Shown here: positions 26,287 through 33,496 of the stretch, piece after piece | Layout of the letters: each line of letters begins with the position of its first letter | How positions within the stretch are numbered: position 1 is the stretch's first letter | Assembly: GCA_016212665.1 (NCBI GenBank) | Contig: JACREZ010000031.1 | Location: 1-33,496, forward strand | Reading direction: 5' to 3' | DNA: 33,496 bases | DNA from: Ignavibacteriota bacterium | GTDB lineage: Bacteria; Bacteroidota; Ignavibacteria; UBA10030; SZUA-254 | The notes under the pieces: generated by a model | Database searches by the model: none | What the model saw: only the letters and a program-made list of their open reading frames with translations | What the model was told of the DNA's origin: nothing | Translations under genes and position numbers: made by a program

Positions 26287-27363
26287 ATGGGATTGTTCAA
26301 ATTGTATCAACGACGTAATCAAGTGATGTTGAAAATAATAAAAAATACTGTTCCGTTTTTTCTGCTGGTATTAATTTTCTGCGGTGAAATTTTTGCCGGA
26401 CGGACGGACAAAGCCGGCGGGGCGGCGGCCTCCGAACTATTAATTCCTGTTGGTTCTTCATCTATTGGGAACGGGAGTTCTGATATTGCATTTGTTACAG
26501 GAGCCAATGCGTTGTATTGGAATCCTGCCGGATTAGCACGCACTGAAAAACAACACGAGTTACTGTTTTCTCACATGGGGTATTTTGCTGACATCGGAGT
26601 AGAATATTTTGCAGGAATGATACACATAGAAAATATGGGTACGCTGGGGTTGGGCGCGAAGATATTATCTGTTGGTGATATTCCTGTCACGACTGCAGAC
26701 CAACCTGATGGCACAGGAGAAACTGCCTCTCCGACGTTTACTGTTTTATCGGGTGCGTATTCGAGAATGATTACTGATAAAATTTCATTCGGAGTTTCTG
26801 CAAATTATATTATTGAAAAAATGGAACAAGTATCCGCTACAGGGTTGGCGTTTACGGCAGGATTACAATACGAAGCGCTTGGCGGAGTAAAGGGATTATG
26901 TATGGGGGTTGCGATAAAAAATATTGGACCGAAGCTTCAGTATGATGGAGATGGTTTATTGTACTCCGGTGAATTAGACGACATGTTACGTCCGTCGTCA
27001 TTAACAAAAATTCCATCCTCTGCAGATGACTTACCTTCAACAATAGAAATTGGTTTAGGGTATCGGAATCAATTAACAGAAGAATTATCATCGACGTGGA
27101 CTGTGATGTTTCAGAATAACAATTATTCAGCAGACGAGTATCGCACCGGAATTGAAGTAGAAGTGAACCGTAGTTTTTATATTCGCGGTGGATATGTTTA
27201 CTCTGTAGTTGAAGACAATCAAAAATATATTTTTGGTCCCACGTTAGGTCTTGGTACAAAATCTGTGATAGAAGACATTGAGTTTCAATTTGATTATGCG
27301 TATCGTTCATTAGATTTTTTTTCAGCCAATCATTCAATCACTCTAACGCTGAGCAAAAAGTAA
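26287..27363 (+). CDS. PorV/PorQ-family outer-membrane barrel (cassette copy 2)
   Basis: The start at ATG 26287 has a good AGGGAAGG site inside the end of the preceding gene, and the two genes are separated by one base; ATG 26326 would give a shorter n-region but lacks a ribosome binding site. The 358-residue product has a signal peptide ending near EIFAG, the family signature AASELLIPVGSSSIGNGSSD and ALYWNPAGLA, and alternating beta-strands. By family knowledge it should be a barrel that shuttles or anchors T9SS substrates. It is clearly paralogous to the protein at 18661 (shared ITEKIE/IIEKME, LGVVVKNIGPQMQYEG/MGVAIKNIGPKLQYDG, FQNNNFSDDEYKFG/FQNNNYSADEYRTG). No terminator follows; a 337-bp A/T-rich gap comes next. 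Confidence 0.85.
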   Translation: MGLFKLYQRRNQVMLKIIKNTVPFFLLVLIFCGEIFAGRTDKAGGAAASELLIPVGSSSIGNGSSDIAFVTGANALYWNPAGLARTEKQHELLFSHMGYFADIGVEYFAGMIHIENMGTLGLGAKILSVGDIPVTTADQPDGTGETASPTFTVLSGAYSRMITDKISFGVSANYIIEKMEQVSATGLAFTAGLQYEALGGVKGLCMGVAIKNIGPKLQYDGDGLLYSGELDDMLRPSSLTKIPSSADDLPSTIEIGLGYRNQLTEELSSTWTVMFQNNNYSADEYRTGIEVEVNRSFYIRGGYVYSVVEDNQKYIFGPTLGLGTKSVIEDIEFQFDYAYRSLDFFSANHSITLTLSKK

Positions 27364-27513
27364 TTTTTTATTTGTACAAAAATATTTTTTTGACAAAAAA
27401 TGAAAAAAAGTGTTCAAAAAATATTTCTTTTGTACCCAAAAAACTGACAATATGAGATGTTTTCGCAATATTATTGATTATGTGAAAATTGTAAAAAAAA
27501 AACTCAAAAATGC
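27364..27513. promoter_or_regulatory. A-tract-rich upstream region with TTTGTAC boxes
   Basis: Within the 337-bp gene-free gap 27364-27700 this part is very A/T-rich. A-tracts lie at 27378-27382, 27395-27400, 27403-27409, 27416-27421 and 27438-27443, several about one helical turn apart, which suggests bent DNA or an UP element. TTTGTACAAA (27371-27380) is a perfect palindrome and TTTGTAC recurs at 27429-27435, so a regulator site is possible. No open reading frame of interest was seen. Confidence 0.4.
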
Positions 27514-27542
27514 TTGACAAATTTTTAGAAAACGATTATATT
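27514..27542 (+). promoter_or_regulatory. Sigma-70-like promoter for the T9SS gene at 27701
   Basis: TTGACA (27514-27519), a 17-nt spacer and TATATT (27537-27542) match the sigma-70 consensus closely. The predicted start near 27549 leaves a leader of about 150 nt, with no recognised riboswitch, before the AGGAG site and ATG 27701. Confidence 0.7.
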
Positions 27543-27700
27543 CACTCAAGTCTACTATATTCCACCAAGAACAAAAATCTCAAATTACGTTTGACATTAG
27601 TCTGAATAATTACAAGAGTGTAATCGGTATTAGTATTCTAATTTTAAATCATGAAATTAACTATCTTCCCTAACCACAATTAATCAGGAGATTATTTTAT

Positions 27701-30700
27701 ATGAGACTACGTTACATTATTCTCTTTCTGATTGCGGCAAGTTGCTTAACGTTTGCACAAAAGAAACGTTATCTGGTCTCGCCGTATCAGGAAGTAATTC
27801 CACTAGATAAAGACCAAAGCGCGCGGATGGTCATGGATGCGCGTCAGCGTGAAGCAGAACGTGCGCGGAATGCTGAATGTTCGAATTCGGTCCTTGATGG
27901 GTTTACACCAACGGCATTCCCGGGAAACAACAACTTCGGAGCTCGTCACAAAGACGTTATGGGTGAGTGGTTTCAAGTTCGTTTCAATGGACGTATTGAT
28001 ACTATTTTCTGGGCAACATTTACGGGTTCAGAGGTAGGGGCGCTTGATTCGACTCTCTATGTTCGAATTCATCGTTCAAATATTGGACCAAATGCTGGTC
28101 CTGGTGTTCGACCGGGTCCATACAATCCACCATGCCAAAACTGGGGTTACTGGAGAAATACGGCAGACCTAGATCAGGGTGTTGCCGCATTTCCGGAAGA
28201 TGCAACAGACACAGCATGGGTTTCAACAATTGCAGGTACTACCCCATCATTTCCACCTTTCGCAGAAGAGTTATGGGGTTTAGGAGGTTTCCCGGTTATT
28301 CATCACCCCGGGGTAACTAATTATCTTGCTATGTCTGATCTACCAACACCGGTTGATGTTGAAAAAGGAGATCTGTTCTTTCTTTCAATGAGAGTAAATG
28401 GTCCCCCACAACATGTTGACGACGGGCGTACAGAATTTTTAGCGGCAGATTTTGACAGTCGTCTGCCGGAGTATCGAGAATATTATCCGTCACGTAATTG
28501 GAAATTTTACGAACATGATTCCGGTCCTAGCCCGGTTTGCGCCGGTATTCCGACAAACCAGGTAAAGCGTGGATGGGTTGCTCGTGGTAATGCAAGCTCG
28601 GATGATACATTGCTTGTCTATGGATATAATTTTTGGTATTCAATTTCTACATTAGATAATACACCACCACAGCTATTATCATCAAACACATTGAGAACTA
28701 CATTGTCAACAGAACCGCGAACGGTTATTGCAGAATTGCAAGATTGCGATCCGTCAAATCCTGATGAAGCAGGTATTGCAAGCGCTGTTATTTCGTACAG
28801 TGTCAATGGTGTGTTTGTTGAAACGGTTACCATGGATAACTTAGGTGGAAATACTTTTGTAGGCGAAATTCCCGGTCAAGAGGCATGGAAAACTGTTAGT
28901 TATTCTATTATTGCAACTGACACAAAGGGATTGATGTCTAATTTCCCGCAGGGTTCATACCGTGTAGTAGGTCTGAAGAACGAATATTTCACTACGGTTG
29001 TATCGAGCGGTTGTTCAACTAATGATATTAAAAATACAGGAACTGAAATTCCTCCTTCAGCATTATTTAAACATCCGAATAATGATGAAGACACAAATGT
29101 AAAAGATGATGGTTCCGCGGGTCCGTTTGCTCTTGGAACACCGTTTAATTTGTTTGGTCAACAATTAAATTATGCATGGGTGAGTGTCAATGGCGCTATT
29201 GCATTGAGTACCGCCGCTACTGAAACGCTTGATGTAAGTAGCACGGGTTTTTATTCATCTTTTGATTTCCCCGGTTCTGTAAGAAAGCACTCTGATCCTC
29301 GTGATACAGCAGTGTTAGGACGAAAGCCTTATAATTTTATTTCAGGTTACTGGGCTGACTTGATTTACGGTGATACGACCGCAGGTTCACAGTACGGTAG
29401 AATTTTGTATGAAGATTTAGGCACGAAGTTCGTCGTACAGTGGGATTCTTTGGCGATATTTGACCAAAATGGTGACCATTATCCTGATGAAATGATTTTC
29501 CGAATTGTGCTTGATAAGTCAAGTGGAAATATTTCATTTGAATATGATAATGTTGGTACCGGTGGTTCCGATACCTTATGCAGAATAGGTGTTCAAGTTG
29601 ATACAATTGCCGCGTTAGGTGATAAATCTCCTTGGATCTATGTTAATGTTAATAACACACCTACCGAAACTACTCCAATAAATGGTAGATGTATTACCTT
29701 GCTACAAGGTAGTGGTTTTTCAGTTGCAAACGGATGGAATATGGTTTCAGTACCGGTTGTTCCATCAAGTTTTGTTAAATCTACATTATTCCCAACTGCT
29801 ACGTCAGATGCTTTTAGATTTGAAGGCGGTTATTTAGCAACAGATCCTTTGGTGAATGGAGATGGTTATTGGCTGAAGTTTAATGGTGCTCAATCTGTAG
29901 CTATCCCCGGTGTAATACTGGAATCTCAAACAATTTCATTATCTCAAGATTGGAATTTAGTAGGTTCTGTGTCTGGTGCGGTTACTGCACCTGGTATGGA
30001 TGCATGTATATTAAGTCAATTTTATGGATTTAGCAGCGGTTATGTTCCGGTTACATTTTTAGAGCCCGGAAGAGCATACTGGGTTAAATCGGCAGGCAGT
30101 TGTGACTTGGTGTTAAATTCTGGTTCTGCAGCGTTACCTAAATCAAACGCAGGAATCGGACAACTTAATGGTTTTAGCAAAATCACTGTTCGTGATAACA
30201 GCGGTGGTCAGCAAGCAATGTATCTCGCAGATGGAAATTCTCTGAAAGTACCCGTCGAAGTATTCGAGCTTCCTCCGGTTCCACCGGTTGGTGCATTCGA
30301 TGCGCGTTTTGCTTCGAATCGAACAGTCGAAACATATTCCAGTGAAGCCGGAAAGGTCGGTGAATATGTTATCAATATTCAATCCACTTCTTATCCGGTT
30401 GTATTGCAATGGAATGTTGCCGCAAAGGGCAAATCAGTAGTAATATCGGAAAACGGTGAAGGAAAGAATCTCGGTACAACGATTCTCAATGGAAACGGTA
30501 CGGTTCGTATTACGAATCCTGCGGTTTCAAGCATTAAGGTAAAAGTTGTTGACGACCTTGGTTTACCGAAAGAATTTGCATTAGGTCAAAATTATCCCAA
30601 TCCATTCAACCCTGTCACAAGATTTAATGTGGCAATTCCGCAAACCGGAGATGTTGATATTTCCGTGTTTGATATTCTCGGTAGAAAAGTCTCCACCATT

Positions 30701-30847
30701 ATCAGTGGTGAATTGCAAGCCGGGTATAAGACGATTGAATGGGATGGACGTGATTTTGGTGGAAACGCATCCCCGACAGGTATGTACTTTGTACGTATGA
30801 CTGCAGGAGATTTCTCTGAAGTCCAAAAAATAATGTTGTTAAAGTAA
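27701..30847 (+). CDS. T9SS-secreted protein with nidogen-like and WNM-repeat domains (cassette copy 2)
   Basis: The 1048-residue product starts at an ATG behind AGGAG and has a signal peptide ending near CLTFAQ. It repeats the architecture of the protein at 19772: N-terminal unrecognised domain (about 60-313, NNNFGARHKDVMGEWF, GPYNPPCQNWGYW, EELWGLGGFPV), Ig-like segment (about 316-420, LQDCDPSNPDEAGIAS), nidogen-like domain (about 436-663, NYAWVSVNGAIALS, VVQWDSLAI, ISFEYDNVG), two WNM repeats (about 671-808, GWNMVSVPV ... GYWLKFNGAQ and WNLVGSVSG ... GRAYWVKSAG), GxFDxRF module (about 823-946, PPVPPVGAFDARF) and a T9SS type A sorting domain (about 953-1048, NYPNPFNPVTRFNV ... QKIMLLK). Unlike copy 1, it has its own promoter, so it may be expressed apart from its PorV-like neighbour. 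Confidence 0.83.
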   Translation: MRLRYIILFLIAASCLTFAQKKRYLVSPYQEVIPLDKDQSARMVMDARQREAERARNAECSNSVLDGFTPTAFPGNNNFGARHKDVMGEWFQVRFNGRIDTIFWATFTGSEVGALDSTLYVRIHRSNIGPNAGPGVRPGPYNPPCQNWGYWRNTADLDQGVAAFPEDATDTAWVSTIAGTTPSFPPFAEELWGLGGFPVIHHPGVTNYLAMSDLPTPVDVEKGDLFFLSMRVNGPPQHVDDGRTEFLAADFDSRLPEYREYYPSRNWKFYEHDSGPSPVCAGIPTNQVKRGWVARGNASSDDTLLVYGYNFWYSISTLDNTPPQLLSSNTLRTTLSTEPRTVIAELQDCDPSNPDEAGIASAVISYSVNGVFVETVTMDNLGGNTFVGEIPGQEAWKTVSYSIIATDTKGLMSNFPQGSYRVVGLKNEYFTTVVSSGCSTNDIKNTGTEIPPSALFKHPNNDEDTNVKDDGSAGPFALGTPFNLFGQQLNYAWVSVNGAIALSTAATETLDVSSTGFYSSFDFPGSVRKHSDPRDTAVLGRKPYNFISGYWADLIYGDTTAGSQYGRILYEDLGTKFVVQWDSLAIFDQNGDHYPDEMIFRIVLDKSSGNISFEYDNVGTGGSDTLCRIGVQVDTIAALGDKSPWIYVNVNNTPTETTPINGRCITLLQGSGFSVANGWNMVSVPVVPSSFVKSTLFPTATSDAFRFEGGYLATDPLVNGDGYWLKFNGAQSVAIPGVILESQTISLSQDWNLVGSVSGAVTAPGMDACILSQFYGFSSGYVPVTFLEPGRAYWVKSAGSCDLVLNSGSAALPKSNAGIGQLNGFSKITVRDNSGGQQAMYLADGNSLKVPVEVFELPPVPPVGAFDARFASNRTVETYSSEAGKVGEYVINIQSTSYPVVLQWNVAAKGKSVVISENGEGKNLGTTILNGNGTVRITNPAVSSIKVKVVDDLGLPKEFALGQNYPNPFNPVTRFNVAIPQTGDVDISVFDILGRKVSTIISGELQAGYKTIEWDGRDFGGNASPTGMYFVRMTAGDFSEVQKIMLLK

Positions 30848-30858
30848 AATTTTATCTC

Positions 30859-30884
30859 GCTGGGTACTTGCAAAAGTACCCAGC
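30859..30884 (+). other. Intercistronic 11-bp hairpin with GCAA tetraloop, no T-tract
   Basis: GCTGGGTACTT (30859-30869) pairs perfectly with AAGTACCCAGC (30874-30884) around GCAA. The following bases (AAATTAATCC) are not a T-run, so it is not a standard terminator. It may partly stop transcription or stabilise the 3' end of the upstream message before the gene at 30951. Confidence 0.6.
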
Positions 30885-30950
30885 AAATTAATCCACGAAA
30901 GTAATCCTTAACTATTTATTATCTCTCAATTATTAACAGTGAGGTTTGTC

Positions 30951-32888
30951 ATGAAAAAAACTTTAGTACTTCTCTTCGCGGTCGTGTTGTGTTCGTTAGG
31001 AATGCAATCCGTATCGTGGGGACAAAACTCGTTTGTAGTTCCGGTTGTTGTTTCAAACGGCGCTGACAGCGATACAATTTATATCGGGGTAAATTCCACC
31101 GCCACCTACGGTATTGATGCCGCATTAGGTGAACAGGAGTTACCTCCGGCACCGCCCTCTGGCGTGTTTGATGCTCGTTCATCCGATATCCCGGGCCGTA
31201 CAGGTTTGGGACAAGGAGTGAGCAAGGACCTTCGCGCGTTAGCAGACGACTGCCAAGCAGATACATTTAAAATAAAATTTCAACCCAGTGATGAAGGTGG
31301 TTCCGATATCACGATTACATGGCCGGCTCTTGACAGTTACGGTTGCGGACGATGGCGCTTGACTGACAATTTGGGTGCAAGCCCGAATATTGATGTTGAT
31401 ATGTTATCGCAAAACAGCGTTACTGTAAATTTCGATGATTATGGATTCGTCTATATTCGTAAAGTGGACGGAGCTGAATTCCGTACGTTTGGTCTCGAAG
31501 CAATTGCTTTAGATGGAACGGTTGATTCCAAGGGTGTAAAAAAATATGGAAAAAACCATATCAAGCCAAAAAGCACTGGTTCTGATTTCTCCGTTACTTT
31601 TACAAATAATGAAACTGGTACCGTGAATGGTCTCTATGTCGATTTCAAAGAACCAATTGACACGACAGAAGACCATACGTATGGTCCATTCACTGTTGCC
31701 GCAGAAGCACCGAAAGGTAAAAGCGCAAAGTGGAATTATTCCGGTGCTACAATCAGTAATGGTGGTCAAGTAACCGTTACGGGTTGGTCCAAAAAAGATG
31801 GTAGCAAAGGACAATCTATTGCAACATTCTACTGGACAAACAACGGAACCATTGTAGGAACAAAGAAAAAGGGTGCAGAAGCTAACTTCACGAAGAATGT
31901 AGTTCGCTTGCCAATGCCTAACGCTTTGACCGGCTTGGAACAGGCTTTAGCGCAAAAGTATCCACTAAAGACAGACTATATGTACGTTGGTGTTTATAAC
32001 ACAGTGAAAGGTGGTCCTCCCTTCCTTTCTATGAAAAAGTATGGTGATGTTCTTAAGACATTGGTTGCTAATGCCGGTAAAGTAGGCAAACAAATATTAC
32101 AGGATTCAGCAGCAAGTTGCTTTGACAAATTTGATAAAGCAAAAGGCACGGCCGATCGTCTTGGTAAAGCAACGACGGGTAATCTGAAAACTATGGGACC
32201 GGATAAGCAGAGAAATAGACTTGCAGGTTCTGCGGTTATGCTTTCTGTCAATTTAGCAATGAGTGAAACAGAGAAAATACCTGCTGGCTTAGGTCAGTTG
32301 CAAATTAACAAACCAACAAGTCCTTTCCACTCGTTAACAGTTGATAGTTTGCTTGCCAAGGCAAACCAATTCTTATCGTATTGCCCGACTGGTGGTGCTT
32401 ATACTGCTGATGAATTAGCAGATGAAATTGATGCATTTAATGCCGCATTCGAAGGCGATCTTGATACAGCGTCTTGGAGTGGTGGTAAAGTGATTTACAC
32501 TGGGGTAAAAGCAGTAGGTGATTTGGGTGGAGTATATGTTCGTGACGCAGGAATTACCCCGAAAGTGCTTCCCGGTGTAGCGAATTATTCAGAAACCCCC
32601 TATACTTTCTCATTAGGTCAAAATTACCCGAATCCATTCAATCCGAACACAACTATACAGTTCACTTTACCGACTGATGGTTTGGTAACGATTAAAGTAT
32701 TCAATCTTCTTGGACAAGAAGTTGCAACTTTAGTAAATAATGAAGAATATACTGAAGGCATTCAGGAATTAAACTTTGATGCCACCAATTTATCTTCAGG
32801 TATTTACTTCTATCGTATTAATGTCAATGACATCAATACCGGTGAAGTTGCTTTTGAAGAACTTAAGAAAATGGTATTAATGAAGTAA
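30951..32888 (+). CDS. T9SS-secreted protein with GxFDxRF and GPDK/EKxPxG modules
   Basis: A GTG at 30939 is in frame, but ATG 30951 is chosen: GTGAGG lies 7 bases before it and the signal peptide then starts with MKK. The 645-residue product contains a signal peptide (cleavage near SVSWG), a GxFDxRF module (about 30-186, ELPPAPPSGVFDARS and LGQG), a lysine- and glycine-rich beta region (about 188-313, unrecognised), the same unnamed module as in the giant protein at 960 (about 317-530: MGPDKQRNRL, VNLAMSETEKIPAGLG, DTASWSGGKVIYTGV), and a T9SS type A sorting domain (about 550-645, NYPNPFNPNTTIQFT ... KKMVLMK). It is probably transcribed with the gene at 27701. It links the two recurrent modules of this locus in one polypeptide. 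The function is unknown. Confidence 0.82.
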   Translation: MKKTLVLLFAVVLCSLGMQSVSWGQNSFVVPVVVSNGADSDTIYIGVNSTATYGIDAALGEQELPPAPPSGVFDARSSDIPGRTGLGQGVSKDLRALADDCQADTFKIKFQPSDEGGSDITITWPALDSYGCGRWRLTDNLGASPNIDVDMLSQNSVTVNFDDYGFVYIRKVDGAEFRTFGLEAIALDGTVDSKGVKKYGKNHIKPKSTGSDFSVTFTNNETGTVNGLYVDFKEPIDTTEDHTYGPFTVAAEAPKGKSAKWNYSGATISNGGQVTVTGWSKKDGSKGQSIATFYWTNNGTIVGTKKKGAEANFTKNVVRLPMPNALTGLEQALAQKYPLKTDYMYVGVYNTVKGGPPFLSMKKYGDVLKTLVANAGKVGKQILQDSAASCFDKFDKAKGTADRLGKATTGNLKTMGPDKQRNRLAGSAVMLSVNLAMSETEKIPAGLGQLQINKPTSPFHSLTVDSLLAKANQFLSYCPTGGAYTADELADEIDAFNAAFEGDLDTASWSGGKVIYTGVKAVGDLGGVYVRDAGITPKVLPGVANYSETPYTFSLGQNYPNPFNPNTTIQFTLPTDGLVTIKVFNLLGQEVATLVNNEEYTEGIQELNFDATNLSSGIYFYRINVNDINTGEVAFEELKKMVLMK

Positions 32889-32895
32889 GTTTTGT

Positions 32896-32935
32896 ATATT
32901 CGGCTGGTCAAAAAAAGACCAGCCGAATATTTTTT
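32896..32935 (+). terminator. Rho-independent terminator after the last complete T9SS gene
   Basis: ATATTCGGCTGGTC (32896-32909) pairs perfectly with GACCAGCCGAATAT (32917-32930) around seven A, followed directly by five T (32931-32935). The A/T flanks make it plausible in both directions, but no gene converges from the right. Confidence 0.9.
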
Positions 32936-33013
32936 ATGATTTTTGTAATTTAAGTTATAAATAATTTATTCTAATCCACTATATATTCAATAACTAATTA
33001 AAGGAAAAATAAC
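32936..33013 (+). promoter_or_regulatory. Short A/T-rich leader with CTAATCCACTA motif
   Basis: A promoter is expected here because a strong terminator lies upstream, but no clean -35/-10 pair was found. CTAATCCACTA (32971-32981) is identical to 922-932 upstream of the giant gene. AAAGGA precedes the start codon at 33014. Confidence 0.35.
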
Positions 33014-33496
33014 ATGAAAAAACTCATGTTAATTGCATTAGCTCTCGTGTTAGTATCAAGCATGGCATTGGCACAGAGTTCAGCAGTAACCACAATCACA
33101 ATCAACGCAGCAGCAACGGCATTAACGTTAGCAGCTTCCGATGGTGGTGTTGATGGAGTTCTTCGTGGCGTAACTTACACAGTCGTATTCGATGCATATG
33201 CTGGCGCAAGCACAGTAGCACCGAACAACAACGGTGAAGCACCGAACGGAGACGTTGGTGTCGATATCAGCGGCGACGTTACTTCAAACGTAGTCGTTGA
33301 AATGGATCTTCCGGATCATCTGCTCGGAACCGGTGGTACCTCAATGGCTATCACATTCCCTTCAAGCGGTCCTGGTTCAGGCGTCCGTGTTGAAACCGGC
33401 GGATTCTTCAATCCGAACGTAACCAACACCTTCAACCTCGGTGGTGGTGGTACCTGCAATCTTCGCCTCGGTTATGTGTTCACAGTTCCTGCGAAC
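33014..33496 (+). CDS. Secreted protein, possibly DUF4402-like (3' end outside window)
   Basis: An ATG behind AAAGGA opens a frame that stays open for 161 codons to the end of the window. It begins with a textbook signal peptide (MKKLMLIALALVLVSSMALA, then QSSAV). The mature part starts ITINAAATALTLAASDGGVDG, cut here as ITINAAATALTLA, and is rich in Gly, Val, Thr and Asn with short beta-strand patterns: VGVDISGDVTSNVVVEMDLP, then MAITFPSSG, then LRLGYVFTVPAN. This layout resembles DUF4402 secreted beta-sandwich proteins, though the match is by eye and weak. Whether it ends in a T9SS sorting domain cannot be seen. It has its own terminator-bounded position, so it is likely a separate transcription unit. 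Confidence 0.75.
   Translation, partial: MKKLMLIALALVLVSSMALAQSSAVTTITINAAATALTLAASDGGVDGVLRGVTYTVVFDAYAGASTVAPNNNGEAPNGDVGVDISGDVTSNVVVEMDLPDHLLGTGGTSMAITFPSSGPGSGVRVETGGFFNPNVTNTFNLGGGGTCNLRLGYVFTVPAN

Noticed and set aside
26852-27337. 161-codon - strand frame opposite the second PorV-like gene
   Set aside because: The forward frame encodes a clear PorV/PorQ-family barrel; the reverse frame has no ribosome binding site or recognisable motif.
6048-32660. Repeated AACTATCCGAATCC-type DNA segments as a mobile repeat
   Set aside because: They all fall in frame within sorting domains (near 6048, 7078, 10572, 22596, 30587 and 32620) and differ at third positions, so they reflect protein conservation rather than a DNA element.

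Overview
The window reads as part of a genome from the FCB superphylum, most likely the Ignavibacteria/Kapaibacteria/Kryptonia side of the Chlorobiota group. This rests on three things: repeated type IX secretion system (T9SS) C-terminal sorting domains of the NYPNPFNP...T..I form, PorV/PorQ-family outer-membrane barrels, and a TonB-dependent receptor with an N-terminal carboxypeptidase-regulatory-like domain. The assignment comes from family knowledge, not a database search. The two clearest promoters look like ordinary sigma-70 sites (TTGACA-N17-TAAAAT and TTGACA-N17-TATATT) rather than the -33 TTTG / -7 TAnnTTTG type of Bacteroides and Flavobacterium, which fits a lineage outside Bacteroidota proper.

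All confident genes lie on the + strand, and every one is exported. Seen from sequence there are eight large secreted proteins (six with a canonical T9SS sorting domain, two with an atypical one), two PorV/PorQ-family barrels, one lipoprotein, one TonB-dependent receptor and a truncated signal-peptide protein at the right edge. No cytoplasmic enzyme, regulator, tRNA, rRNA, transposase or CRISPR array was seen.

Layout: 1-959 is non-coding apart from a possible CDS tail. It holds a terminator, two diverged copies of a conserved-motif-plus-hairpin element, a strong promoter overlapped by two TTTGCAAA palindromes, and a long structured leader. Unit 1 (960-10856) encodes a giant beta-helix/SdrD-B adhesin-like protein, a small T9SS protein and a seven-repeat fibronectin-III-like T9SS protein, and ends at a terminator at 10895. 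Unit 2 (11023-22876) encodes a DUF4397-like lipoprotein, a TonB-dependent receptor, a large secreted protein with an atypical C-terminal domain, a PorV-like barrel and a nidogen-like T9SS protein, and ends at a terminator at 22905. Units 3 and 4 (23061-32888) repeat the last three genes as diverged paralogues, now split by a 337-bp A-tract-rich promoter region, and add another T9SS protein before a terminator at 32896. A further secreted protein starts at 33014 and runs off the window.

How the genes may work together (inference): the locus looks like a surface-protein factory. Each large secreted protein with an atypical C-terminal domain is encoded directly before a PorV-like barrel, suggesting a dedicated substrate-carrier pair, and that pair plus its downstream T9SS partner has been duplicated as a three-gene cassette. 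Two uncharacterised modules recur across the secreted proteins: a GxFDxRF module (six copies in five proteins) and a GPDK/EKxPxG module (in the first and last complete genes).
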